Source: JACPJP01 sp964650285
GTDB lineage: Archaea; Nanobdellota; Nanobdellia; Woesearchaeales; GW2011-AR4
NCBI GenBank assembly: GCA_964650285.1
Contig: CAZYSP010000005.1
Coordinates: forward strand, 4,254-68,253
DNA length: 64,000 nucleotides
Reading direction: 5' to 3'
The notes beneath the pieces were generated by a model, which did no database searches, was not told the DNA's origin, and saw only the letters and a list, made by a program, of their open reading frames with translations. The translations under genes were made by a program, and so were the position numbers. This document shows, in pieces, positions 52,503-60,364 of the stretch. Positions within the stretch are counted from its first letter, which is position 1; each line of letters starts with the position of its first letter.

Positions 52503-54354
52503 TTATATGAACCACTTGAGAAAAGAATTTATTTTAGCTTTTCTTGGCTTCATTTTTTCTGAGGGTACAAAACGAATCTGGCCGTCATTTTCCTGCACCC
52601 ATTTGCCCTCTATATCATAAACAGGCCAGCTGTTTCCAATAAAATCAACTGGCTCAAAATTTTTTAACCACCCATAGCAATTGGCTCTTTGGAAATTAAG
52701 ATCGTTAGGAGACATAGATACTTTTCCTTTTTCTATAACACATGGAGGGAATAATATAACCTCTAGATTGGATTTTTTGTATTCTATTGCATGATAGTAT
52801 AGCTCGTGATAATCTATATTTGTATCCCTAAAATAGAGGTAACCGTTATTCTTCCCAACCATCTCATTAAAATACGGAATAAAAAAAGGGTAAGCAAATA
52901 AATAAATGATTATATGNNNNNNNNNNCCAGATTACCAGTACCAATATAAAAGTTTTGATATACTTCGAGAATGGAAATTTAATTGATATTATGGAAGATA
53001 TAATGATAAATATGAAGGGGTATATAACTCCTAAATGCCTAAGCCCAGCAACCTGCTTAGTAGCAATAGTTGTAAAGAGAAAGATAAAATAGATTATAAA
53101 TAACAAATAAATAAAATTGAATTTTATAGTATTCATTTTCTCATTGTTTTTTGATAAAAGAATTAGAATAAGCAGCAGGTGTACAATAAGAAATAAAATA
53201 AGTACAGGGGTGGTAGTCTTAACCAGAAAAGAAACTAAATAAAAAGATTTTGGAGCAATATCCAAGAAATATTCTCCCATAAAGAATAAACTTCCTGCTC
53301 CCTCAGATATAAATTTCCCGGAATCTATAGAAAGAATCCAGTAAGGCGATATTGGGAGGGGTATTGCCCCCAGAAATGAATTTTTTAAGGATAAGAAAAA
53401 CTCGCTGCTGATCTGGTGATGTTCGTAATTATACTCGGACATTGGTTTAAAAACATCTTTAAATAGAAACATCCCATTTATTACAAAAACTGCTGTTATG
53501 CCTATCAGTAATAAAGCAGCGATAACATTTATATATTTATTAGACCATTTAACTCTAAACAGCGTCTTTATTTTACTTTTAAAGCTATCATTCATAAACA
53601 AGGCTCCTATTAAAATAATCGATAAAAGAATTGGGTAAAAAGCTGTTGTTGGTTTAATTACCATTGCAGCTCCTAAAGATACACCAGTAAAAATCAGATC
53701 CTTCTTATTTGTAAATGTTATAAATCTCCACAAATAAAAAAAAGTTAATATGGTCAAAAATCTAACTAAATTATCACCATGTAAGCCATGCACTAGTGAA
53801 GTTACAAAAGGGCTGAAAGAATATAACAAAAGCGCTATGTATCCGCTCTTTAATCTGAATGCCTGTTTAGCCCATAGGAATACAACAAATGCTGTTAAGA
53901 CAGATATTATTGCTTCTATTAAAATACTAACTCGCAAAATTTTTCTTAGGATATCTTCTTTTTGTGCTTTCTTGGCGCCTTCATAAAACTTAATATTCAT
54001 CTCATTTTTATCTAACATGTCATGGTAAGCAAGAAGTCCTTTATTGTTACCAGACTTGAAATTACTTAGGAACCAGGTTTTTTCATCTAACTCTATGCCT
54101 AAAATTATAGGAGACAAACCAAAAAGATGCGCTTGGCCTGTATTTGCAGGTACAATGTTAGCAATAATTCCTTGAGAAAAAAACTTATATCCTCTGTCAA
54201 TGTTTTGTGATAAATCTACAGTGGGGGAAGTATTCCATGCACTTGATATAACAAAAAGAAAATGTAAGAGCAATATTAAACTAACTATAAGGTACATTCC
54301 TTTTTTTGAGCCCAGAAATACTCTTAAATCTTTTATTTGCATTATAATATGCAT
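52503..54354 (-). CDS. GT-C membrane glycosyltransferase (GT39-like), interrupted by an assembly gap
   Basis: One gene split by the N run at 52917-52926. The part from 54354 to 52927 encodes about ten helices, with an acidic first loop (TVDLSQNIDRGYKF). Below the gap, in the other frame, the minus strand reads a hydrophobic stretch ending FAYPFFIPYFNE, then MVGKNNGYLYF, DTNIDYHELYYHAIEY and a soluble tail to the stop at 52503. The Y-F-N-E...D-T/S-N-I-D pattern is the usual exit of the last helix in this family. The two parts are out of frame only because the gap is not exactly 10 bases (9 or 12 would restore the frame). About 617 residues in total. Confidence 0.78.
52917..52926. other. assembly gap (10 N)
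   Basis: Ten undetermined bases within the last transmembrane segment of the GT-C gene. The apparent hydrophilic end of the upstream frame beyond this gap is an artefact. Confidence 0.95.
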
Positions 54355-54388
54355 TTTTATGCCATTATAATAATTTTATGATTATAGC

Positions 54389-54545
54389 GGAGAACACAAA
54401 TAATTAATTAAAATAGTTTGCGTTCTCCTGATATAGTAAGTACCTATCTATTGCTCAATTATTTAGGGCACTTACTATACATTAAGTAAAAATTTCTAAT
54501 TTACTATAAAAATGAAAAAATTTAGCCAAATTGTATAATAGTAAA
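54389..54545. repeat. cluster of inverted repeats upstream of the radical SAM gene
   Basis: GGAGAAC (54389-54395) pairs with GTTCTCC (54422-54428), with CAAA and TTTG inside. TATAGTAAGT (54432-54441) pairs perfectly with ACTTACTATA (54470-54479), extended by CCTA and TAGG. TTTACTAT (54500-54507) pairs with ATAGTAAA (54538-54545). The A-T-A-G-T-A-A core recurs. It occupies the 242-base gap between divergent genes and may be regulatory. Confidence 0.45.
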
Positions 54546-54570
54546 TTTTATAAATTCATATAAGTTTGCA

Positions 54571-54579
54571 TTTATAAAA
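54571..54579 (+). promoter_or_regulatory. TATA box for the radical SAM gene
   Basis: TTTATAAAA about 22 bases before the ATG at 54597. Confidence 0.45.
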
Positions 54580-54596
54580 ATACGGAGTGTAATAAA

Positions 54597-55988
54597 ATGG
54601 ATGTTTTAATCCTTCACCCATCGACATTTAGAAAGAGTTATGGAGAATATGCAGAAGCAGGAGGAAGAATGCCGCCTCTTGGAATATGCTTTATAGCTGC
54701 GGTTCTTGAAAAAAATGGCATAGATGTAGGAATTCTAGATGCTGACATTTTGGATTTAACATTTGAGCAAACTATAAAAGAAATTGAGAAGAAAAATCCT
54801 AAGATTTTAATGATTTCAATTCTTACAGCTACTTATGATGCTGTAGTGGAGTTATCAAATGCATTAAAGAAGCGAAACCCAAATCTGAAAATAATTGTTG
54901 GAGGCCCTCATTTAGCGACTGACTCAGAGAGTACAATGAACAATAAATGCTTTTATGTTGGAGTTCTTGGTGAAGCAGAATATACTACACTGGAATTAGT
55001 TCAGCACGTACTTAAGAGTAAGGATATTCATAACATAAAGGGCATTCTCTACATGACAAAAGAGGGTTTAATAAAAAATCCACCTAGAGAACTAATACAG
55101 AATTTGGATGAACTTCCGATGCCTGCTTACCACCTTCTTCCATCTATGGACTTGTACCATCCACAGATACATACATATAGGCATAAACCAGTAGTTCCTA
55201 TGGTAACATCGCGTGGATGCCCATATAGATGTATATTCTGTGACCAAGGTATTTTTGGAAAGAGGTTTAGGTATACTGCTGGCAAGAAGATTGTAGATCA
55301 GATTGAAGAGCTGCAGAAAAGACATGGTATAAGGGAAATAGCGTTCCAGGATGATTTATTCACATTAAACAAAAAAAGGGTTTATGAGATGTGTGATGAA
55401 ATTGAAAAAAGAAAATTAAAGATAGCTTGGAGCTGCATTTCAAGAGCAGATTGTCTTGATAGAGATTTACTTAAGCGCATGAAGAAAGCGGGATGCTGGA
55501 TGATTGCCCTGGGTATTGAAAGCGGTAATCAGGAGATTCTGGATTTTATAAAAAAGGATATGAAATTAGAAAGAATAAGAGAGGTCACAGATTGGGCATA
55601 TGAAGAAGGTATTAAGGTAAGAGGATTTTTTCAGATTGGACATCCTAAAGAAACGGAACAAACTATTGAGGAAACACTAAATTTTGCTAAATCTCTTAAA
55701 ATCTATACTGCTGAATTTACAATTTCAACACCATTCAAAGGAACTGAGCTTTATGAGATTGCAAAAGACTATGGAACCTTTGATACAAGCGATAAATCTT
55801 ACTTTTCGAAGATGTTCCCTGTATTTACTCCAAAAGGTCTTACACAAGAATTTCTCTTAAAAAAGCAGAAAGAACTTCATAGAAGGTATTACCTAAGGCC
55901 AAAAAAGATATTGGAATTTGCATTACTCATAAGGGGTTTTGGGGATATTAAGAGATATTGGGCAGGCGCAAAGATTTTATTGAAATAG
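54597..55988 (+). CDS. B12-binding-domain radical SAM enzyme
   Basis: A 463-residue protein. Residues about 1-160 look like a cobalamin-binding Rossmann domain (MPPLGICFIAAVLEKNGIDVGILDAD, then IIVGGPHLATDSE). Residues about 190-400 form the radical SAM barrel with SRGCPYRCIFC, the C-x3-C-x2-C cluster motif, and GIESGNQEILDFIKK. The C-terminal end is basic. Such enzymes methylate or rearrange unactivated carbons, often in lipids or sugars. It is a single plus-strand gene with a repeat-rich 242-base upstream region. I cannot name its substrate. Confidence 0.85.
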   Translation: MDVLILHPSTFRKSYGEYAEAGGRMPPLGICFIAAVLEKNGIDVGILDADILDLTFEQTIKEIEKKNPKILMISILTATYDAVVELSNALKKRNPNLKIIVGGPHLATDSESTMNNKCFYVGVLGEAEYTTLELVQHVLKSKDIHNIKGILYMTKEGLIKNPPRELIQNLDELPMPAYHLLPSMDLYHPQIHTYRHKPVVPMVTSRGCPYRCIFCDQGIFGKRFRYTAGKKIVDQIEELQKRHGIREIAFQDDLFTLNKKRVYEMCDEIEKRKLKIAWSCISRADCLDRDLLKRMKKAGCWMIALGIESGNQEILDFIKKDMKLERIREVTDWAYEEGIKVRGFFQIGHPKETEQTIEETLNFAKSLKIYTAEFTISTPFKGTELYEIAKDYGTFDTSDKSYFSKMFPVFTPKGLTQEFLLKKQKELHRRYYLRPKKILEFALLIRGFGDIKRYWAGAKILLK

Positions 55989-56024
55989 AATTATTTAAAA
56001 TTTAAAAAAAATTTATATTGCCAC

Positions 56025-56780
56025 TTAATCAACAAACCTGTATTTGACCAAGGAATACAAGGCCTTTATACCATCCTTCCATGTTATCTTTTTTCCTTCG
56101 TTAAAGCTTCTTCCTACGAAGTTAATCGGAACTTCTTTTATTTTGTAACCTTTTTTCAGTATTTTTGCTGTTATCTCAGGCTCAAAATCAAAACGTCTTG
56201 CTTTTAATTTCATATCTTTTATTACTTCTTTTCTAAATACCTTGTAGCATGTCTCCATATCAGTTATCTTAGTTCCATACAGTAAATTTGTCATCAGGGT
56301 GAGAAATGCATTTCCTATGTAATGCAGCTTGTACATATTTTTTAGGTTCTTTCTTATTGTTTCTAACCTAGAGCCATAGACAACTTTTGTTTTATTTTCT
56401 ATTATAGGCTTCAATAATCTTGGATATTCTGCTGGATCATATTCCAGGTCAGCATCCTGTATCATAATAATATCTCCGGTTGTATACTTAAGGCCCGTTC
56501 TTATAGCTGCTCCTTTTCCACGGTTTTTTTGATGGAAAAATATTTTTATGTTTTTCTCTTTTAATTTTGACAGTATTTTTCTTGTATTATCTGTAGAGAA
56601 ATCATCTACAATGATTATTTCTTTTGCTATATGCTCAGAAATTCTCTGAATTTCTGGCACACCAGAAATCTGCTCTGCAGATTTCTTAGTGTTTTTTAGT
56701 TTTACCTTTTTTACTTTGTCCAGTACTTCTAAAAAGGTCTTTTCTTCGTTATACACTGGAATTATTATCGAGAGCTTCAT
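56025..56780 (-). CDS. GT2 glycosyltransferase (DPM1-like) with an in-frame palindromic insertion
   Basis: A 251-residue DPM1-like enzyme: MKLSIIIPVYNEEKTFLEV, IIIVDDFSTDNTRKIL, IMIQDADLEYDPAEYP (D-A-D), VYGSRLE and METCYKVFRKEVIKDM. Between the first and second strands it has extra residues, about 32-49 (KKSAEQISGVPEIQRISE), encoded by twin perfect hairpins at 56636-56656 and 56664-56686. Relatives normally pass straight from the helix to the second strand, so this is an inserted element that kept the frame. It is the last gene of the ADP-heptose transcript and probably transfers the sugar to a lipid carrier. Confidence 0.87.
   Translation of the reverse strand: MKLSIIIPVYNEEKTFLEVLDKVKKVKLKNTKKSAEQISGVPEIQRISEHIAKEIIIVDDFSTDNTRKILSKLKEKNIKIFFHQKNRGKGAAIRTGLKYTTGDIIMIQDADLEYDPAEYPRLLKPIIENKTKVVYGSRLETIRKNLKNMYKLHYIGNAFLTLMTNLLYGTKITDMETCYKVFRKEVIKDMKLKARRFDFEPEITAKILKKGYKIKEVPINFVGRSFNEGKKITWKDGIKALYSLVKYRFVD
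56634..56697 (+). repeat. dispersed palindromic repeat, copy B (inside a coding sequence)
   Basis: CAGAAATTC-TCT-GAATTTCTG (56636-56656) and AGAAATCTGC-TCT-GCAGATTTCT (56664-56686) are perfect hairpins with the same three-base loop. The element aligns with 10054-10113 in the same orientation (21 of 27 bases in one arm, plus a matching right arm). It encodes an in-frame insertion in the GT2 protein. Confidence 0.6.
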
Positions 56781-56829
56781 CTATGGTGTAGGATAATAGT
56801 GTATTTTAAAAGTTATTGGTTGGAATTAC

Positions 56830-57312
56830 TTATTTGTATAATCCAGCAATCCTTTTTATCAAATCTGTTGTGGAATAGCCTTTGATTTCTGGTATTAAAA
56901 TTATTTTGCCGTTATTTTTTTCTACAGTATATTTTTCAATAATTTGGTCAATTTTATAATCGCTGCCTTTGACATGAACATCTGGCTTTACTTTTTCAAG
57001 AATCTTTATTGGACCATTTTCATTAAATACTGCTACATAGTCAACGCATTCTAAGGAGGCAAGAGCTTCTGCCCTGTCTTTTTCATTGTTTAACGGCCTC
57101 TTCGATCCTTTAATTTGTTTTGTTGAAGAATCAGAATTTATGGCCACAATCAAAATATCCCCTAGCTTTCTTGCTTCTTTTAAGTACCTTATATGGCCTA
57201 TATGCAGAATATCAAATACACCATTTGTGGTTACAATCTTCTTATTTTGTTTTTTCAACTCATTAACAATGTTTTTCAATTCTTCAATAGTTTTTATTTT
57301 ATTTTTTGACAT
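56830..57312 (-). CDS. hldC: D-glycero-beta-D-manno-heptose 1-phosphate adenylyltransferase
   Basis: A 160-residue nucleotidyltransferase equal to the C-terminal domain of bacterial HldE. TTNGVFDILHIGHIRYLKEARKLGD (about 29-53) has the HIGH motif, AINSDSSTKQIKGSKRPLNNEKDRAEAL is the family-specific segment, and HVKGSDY and GYSTTDLIKRI (the S-T-T substrate motif) follow. It adenylylates heptose-1-phosphate to ADP-heptose. Kinase and adenylyltransferase are separate genes here rather than one HldE. A very AT-rich stretch separates it from gmhB. Confidence 0.9.
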   Translation of the reverse strand: MSKNKIKTIEELKNIVNELKKQNKKIVTTNGVFDILHIGHIRYLKEARKLGDILIVAINSDSSTKQIKGSKRPLNNEKDRAEALASLECVDYVAVFNENGPIKILEKVKPDVHVKGSDYKIDQIIEKYTVEKNNGKIILIPEIKGYSTTDLIKRIAGLYK

Positions 57313-57440
57313 TTTTTATTATTTTTCTTAATTATTTTAATTTTCATTAATTTTAATTATATATTTTTTATTTTTAATATTTAATTTTATTTCTTAGTCA
57401 TTATTTTTTATTATATTAATTTATAATTTATTTTTATTGG
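57313..57440. other. extremely AT-rich spacer within the heptose operon
   Basis: About 130 bases made almost only of A and T, dominated by T on the plus strand, in the 157-base gap between hldC and gmhB. I see no gene. It could terminate or restart transcription, but this cannot be told from sequence. Confidence 0.5.
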
Positions 57441-57469
57441 ACTTATTTTTCCATTGTGTTTTATCATTA

Positions 57470-58021
57470 TTATTTTTTATTGTCCATAATGAAGTCAGCA
57501 GCTTCCATAAAATTTTCAGCTGTAAAATTTGGCTTTACATTGTTATTTTCCAAGTCATCAATATGCTTTTTTCCATGCCCTGTAAGCAAATAAACTGCTT
57601 TGCAATCAGCTTTCAATCCCATTTCAACATCATGTGGATGATCGCCAATGACCCATGACTGCTTTATATCTACATCAAATTCTTTTGCTGCCTGCTTGAT
57701 GTATTTTGTACTTGGTTTTCTACAATCACAAACATCTTCTGGGGTATGCGGACAGTGATATATTTTTTTTATTTCTATGTTCTCTTTTTTTAACTCATTA
57801 ACCAGTTTTTCATTAAATATATTCATGTCATCTTCTGTATGTATTTCACGTCCAATGCCTGACTGGTTTGTTATTATGACAAAAATAAATTCTTTTGAAA
57901 GTTTTTTTAGCCCTTCAACGACTCTGGGCAATAGCTTGAAATCTTTGACTTTGTGGACATAACCTGGGTCGTCAACTAATGTGCCATCCCTATCCAAATA
58001 AATCACTTTATTCATTTTCAA
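57470..58021 (-). CDS. gmhB: D-glycero-beta-D-manno-heptose 1,7-bisphosphate 7-phosphatase
   Basis: A 183-residue HAD-type phosphatase of the HisB/GmhB branch. YLDRDGTLVDD (8-18) holds the nucleophile D10 and acid/base D12, ITNQSGIGR is motif II, CPHTPEDVCDCRKP is the zinc-binding C-x-H...C-x-C segment, and WVIGDHPHDVEMG is motif IV. It removes the C7 phosphate from heptose-1,7-bisphosphate. It overlaps the kinase gene by 14 bases, and its position between the kinase and the adenylyltransferase follows the pathway. Confidence 0.9.
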   Translation of the reverse strand: MKMNKVIYLDRDGTLVDDPGYVHKVKDFKLLPRVVEGLKKLSKEFIFVIITNQSGIGREIHTEDDMNIFNEKLVNELKKENIEIKKIYHCPHTPEDVCDCRKPSTKYIKQAAKEFDVDIKQSWVIGDHPHDVEMGLKADCKAVYLLTGHGKKHIDDLENNNVKPNFTAENFMEAADFIMDNKK

Positions 58022-59000
58022 TGCTTTTCTTTAGTTCGTCTATGCTAACTGTAGAGGTTCCTACTTTTCCTACTGTTATGCCTGCCGCATGATTTGCTAT
58101 TGTGGCAGCTTCTTCAAATGATGCCCCTGATGCTAATGCTAATGCCACTGCAGCAACAGATGTGTCTCCTGCACCGATGATATCATAGACTTCTTTGGCA
58201 AATGTTGGTATGTTTGTTACTTTTCCGTCTTTTTCAAACAAAGACATTCCTTTTTCCCCGGTTGTTATTAGAATGTTGCTATTAAGCTCTGCCAATAATT
58301 GTTTGCCTATTTTTTCTACATTATCATCAGCTTCTTCTTCTAAAAAGTGGGTCATCTGATGCGCTTCAGTATTATTTGGTGTTATTAATGTGGCATTCTT
58401 ATAGAAGTCTTTGTGCTTTGGCTTTGGATCAACTACAATTATCTTATTTTTTTCTTTGCATAGCACAATTAATCTTTCCATCAAATTTTTTGTTATAGTG
58501 CCTTTTGCGTAATCAGAGACTATAACTGCATTAATGTCATCTATTTTTTTTGAAATAAAATCAAAAATGCTGTTTTCTGTTTTGCTATTAACGTAACCTT
58601 TTTTTTCATAGTCAAATCTTAATAGCTGCTGGTTTCTTCCAATGACTCTTACTTTTTGTATGGTCCTTTTATTTTCATCATTAATCAATCCACTTACCTC
58701 AATGTTTCTTTTTTTAAGCTCTCTAATTAGTTTTTCTTTTGTTGTATCATTGCCAACAATACCCACCATAAATGTTTTTGCATTTAAAGCTGCTATATTG
58801 TTTGCTACATTTGCAGCACCACCAGGCGCATAGCTTTCTTTGACGACATTTACAACCTGAACAGGAGCTTCAGGGCTTATTCTTGAAACATTGCCCCAAA
58901 TGTATTTATCCAGCATTACATCTCCTAAAACCAATATTTTTTTATTTTTAAATTGCTCAATAATTCTAATTAAATTATTCATTATCCCACCCATTTTCAT
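58008..59000 (-). CDS. hldA: D-glycero-beta-D-manno-heptose 7-phosphate kinase
   Basis: A 330-residue PfkB-family sugar kinase equal to the N-terminal domain of HldE. VLGDVMLDKYIWGNVSRISPEAPV is the diagnostic start, SYAPGGAANVANNIAAL follows, and the catalytic D-I-I-G-A-G-D-T-S-V-A motif is near the C-terminus. It phosphorylates heptose-7-phosphate at C1. Three in-frame ATGs (59000, 58994, 58982) compete; the third gives the smallest overlap with hldD and is the most natural. It lies in the tightly overlapping cupin-hldD-hldA-gmhB set. Confidence 0.9.
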   Translation of the reverse strand: MKMGGIMNNLIRIIEQFKNKKILVLGDVMLDKYIWGNVSRISPEAPVQVVNVVKESYAPGGAANVANNIAALNAKTFMVGIVGNDTTKEKLIRELKKRNIEVSGLINDENKRTIQKVRVIGRNQQLLRFDYEKKGYVNSKTENSIFDFISKKIDDINAVIVSDYAKGTITKNLMERLIVLCKEKNKIIVVDPKPKHKDFYKNATLITPNNTEAHQMTHFLEEEADDNVEKIGKQLLAELNSNILITTGEKGMSLFEKDGKVTNIPTFAKEVYDIIGAGDTSVAAVALALASGASFEEAATIANHAAGITVGKVGTSTVSIDELKKSIENE

Positions 59001-59889
59001 TTAACCAATTAAAATAATCTTTTATTCCTTTTTTTAAGTCCCATTCAGCTTTGAAGCCAAGAAGCTCTTCTGCTTTTTTAGTGTCTGCCTGGGTACTGCT
59101 TTGGTAGGTTTTAGGGTCATAAGGCATGTCAAAATATTCTATTTTTAATTTTTTACCTAATATTTCATTAATTATTTTTATTAAATCATTAAAACTTGTT
59201 GCAATACCTGTCCCAACATTAACAATGCAACTTTTTTTTGTATTTACTGCTTTTATTGTTGCATCAACTACATCTTTAATATAAATGTGATCACGTTTTT
59301 GCTCACCAAATTTGAAGATTCTTGGATTTTTTCTAGCCACAATTTGCTTAGCTAAATGATAAACCATAGATGCTGCACGATTTTTGTATGCTTCCCTTGG
59401 TCCAAATACATTAAAATACCTTAAACCTATAATATGCATTTGGCCAAATAATCCAGAAGCAATTTCATCCATCTTTAGCTTTGAACGTCCGTAGATACTC
59501 AGGATTTCTTTTTTTTGATCTTCTTTCATTGGTACAGGACCATTTCCATACAATCCTGCTGTTGAAGCATAGATTAATTTTGCATTACTTTTTTTTGCTA
59601 ATTCTATAATATTTTTAAAACCATTGATATTTTTATTATAAGTTTCTTCGTCATTTGGATGTCTGGGGTCAGTTATAGATGCTTGATGAAAGATAATATC
59701 AAATTTCTTATTTAATTCAATTTTTTTTGAAACATCCAAATCAATAAATTTTCCTTTAAACCCTTCAATATTTTTTTTATTTCCAGAACTTAAATTATCA
59801 ATTATTGTAACTTCATGACCTTTTCTTTCTAATTCCAAGGCAAGGTTAGAGCCTATGAAACCTGCACCGCCGGTTACTAAGCATTTCAT
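58975..59889 (-). CDS. hldD: ADP-L-glycero-D-manno-heptose 6-epimerase-like SDR
   Basis: A 304-residue extended SDR. GGAGFIG (7-13), YASTAGLYG (107-115), YGRSK (Y133, K137), then the HldD-specific run GLRYFNVFGPREAYKN, AASMVYHLAKQI and QKRDHIYIKDVVDA, and the closing Y-Q-S-S-T-Q-A-D segment. This order and the neighbouring kinase, phosphatase and adenylyltransferase indicate the last step of ADP-heptose synthesis. It overlaps the cupin gene by four bases and the kinase by up to 26. A generic nucleotide-sugar epimerase is the alternative. Confidence 0.85.
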   Translation of the reverse strand: MKCLVTGGAGFIGSNLALELERKGHEVTIIDNLSSGNKKNIEGFKGKFIDLDVSKKIELNKKFDIIFHQASITDPRHPNDEETYNKNINGFKNIIELAKKSNAKLIYASTAGLYGNGPVPMKEDQKKEILSIYGRSKLKMDEIASGLFGQMHIIGLRYFNVFGPREAYKNRAASMVYHLAKQIVARKNPRIFKFGEQKRDHIYIKDVVDATIKAVNTKKSCIVNVGTGIATSFNDLIKIINEILGKKLKIEYFDMPYDPKTYQSSTQADTKKAEELLGFKAEWDLKKGIKDYFNWLNENGWDNE

Positions 59890-60245
59890 TTTGGTAGCTC
59901 CAACTTATTTAAATCAATTTTTCCTGATACTTCATCGCGGTATGAATCAGAATCATCATGATGTGTTGAGAATTCTATTATTTCGCTGTCTTCCAGACCT
60001 GTGAAACGATGTTTTGTATTTGGTGTTATAAGAATTGAGTGCCCAGGAATTATTATCTGTTTTTTGTTGCCTGTTTCCATCAAAACCTTGCCTCTTAATA
60101 TGTAGAATGTTTCATCTTTGTTTTTGTGGTAATGCATTGAACATCTGAAACCTTTGTTTAGGATTAACTTTTTTCCACAATAATCTCTATTCACAATCCA
60201 AATCTCTTTTCCCCATTCTTTCTTTACTTCTTTATGCTGTATCAT
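59886..60245 (-). CDS. cupin-domain protein (mannose-6-phosphate isomerase type II-like)
   Basis: A 119-residue single cupin. VKKEWGKEIWIV opens it, as in C-terminal domains of bifunctional mannose-6-phosphate isomerases, with the metal ligands H-Y-H-K-N-K-D-E (about 38-45) and a later His in TPNTKHRF. It is the first gene of the hld transcript, so it may act as an isomerase supplying a precursor, perhaps in place of GmhA, which is not seen here. A perfect dyad (60249-60267) lies immediately in front of its start codon. Confidence 0.78.
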   Translation of the reverse strand: MIQHKEVKKEWGKEIWIVNRDYCGKKLILNKGFRCSMHYHKNKDETFYILRGKVLMETGNKKQIIIPGHSILITPNTKHRFTGLEDSEIIEFSTHHDDSDSYRDEVSGKIDLNKLELPK

Positions 60246-60248
60246 TAT

Positions 60249-60267
60249 AGTATGAATAGTTCATACT
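60249..60267. promoter_or_regulatory. operator-like dyad 1 before the cupin/hld operon
   Basis: AGTATGAA-TAG-TTCATACT, a perfect 8-base dyad, ends four bases upstream of the cupin ATG (minus strand). The minus-strand TATA box GTATTTAAAT is at about 60272-60281, so the dyad overlaps the predicted transcription start. Its half-site GTATGAA recurs at dyad 2. Confidence 0.6.
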
Positions 60268-60327
60268 TCTAGTATTTAAATCTTTCGTTAATGAATGTAT
60301 ACTGTAGGATATAAATAAACAGAAAGA

Positions 60328-60362
60328 TATATAAAGTATGAATATATATTACTATTTCATAC
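60328..60362 (+). promoter_or_regulatory. TATA box and operator-like dyad 2 before the RHH-nucleotidyltransferase gene
   Basis: The TATA-like stretch at 60328-60336 is followed by GTATGAA (60336-60342) and its complement TTCATAC (60356-60362), two bases before the ATG at 60365. The half-site is the same as in dyad 1 about 80 bases away, pointing to one shared regulator. Confidence 0.55.
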
Positions 60363-60364
60363 CC

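Noticed and set aside
52867..52916. C-terminal residues of the upstream GT-C frame read through the N run
   Set aside because: They come from the wrong frame after an assembly gap; the adjacent frame carries the family pattern.
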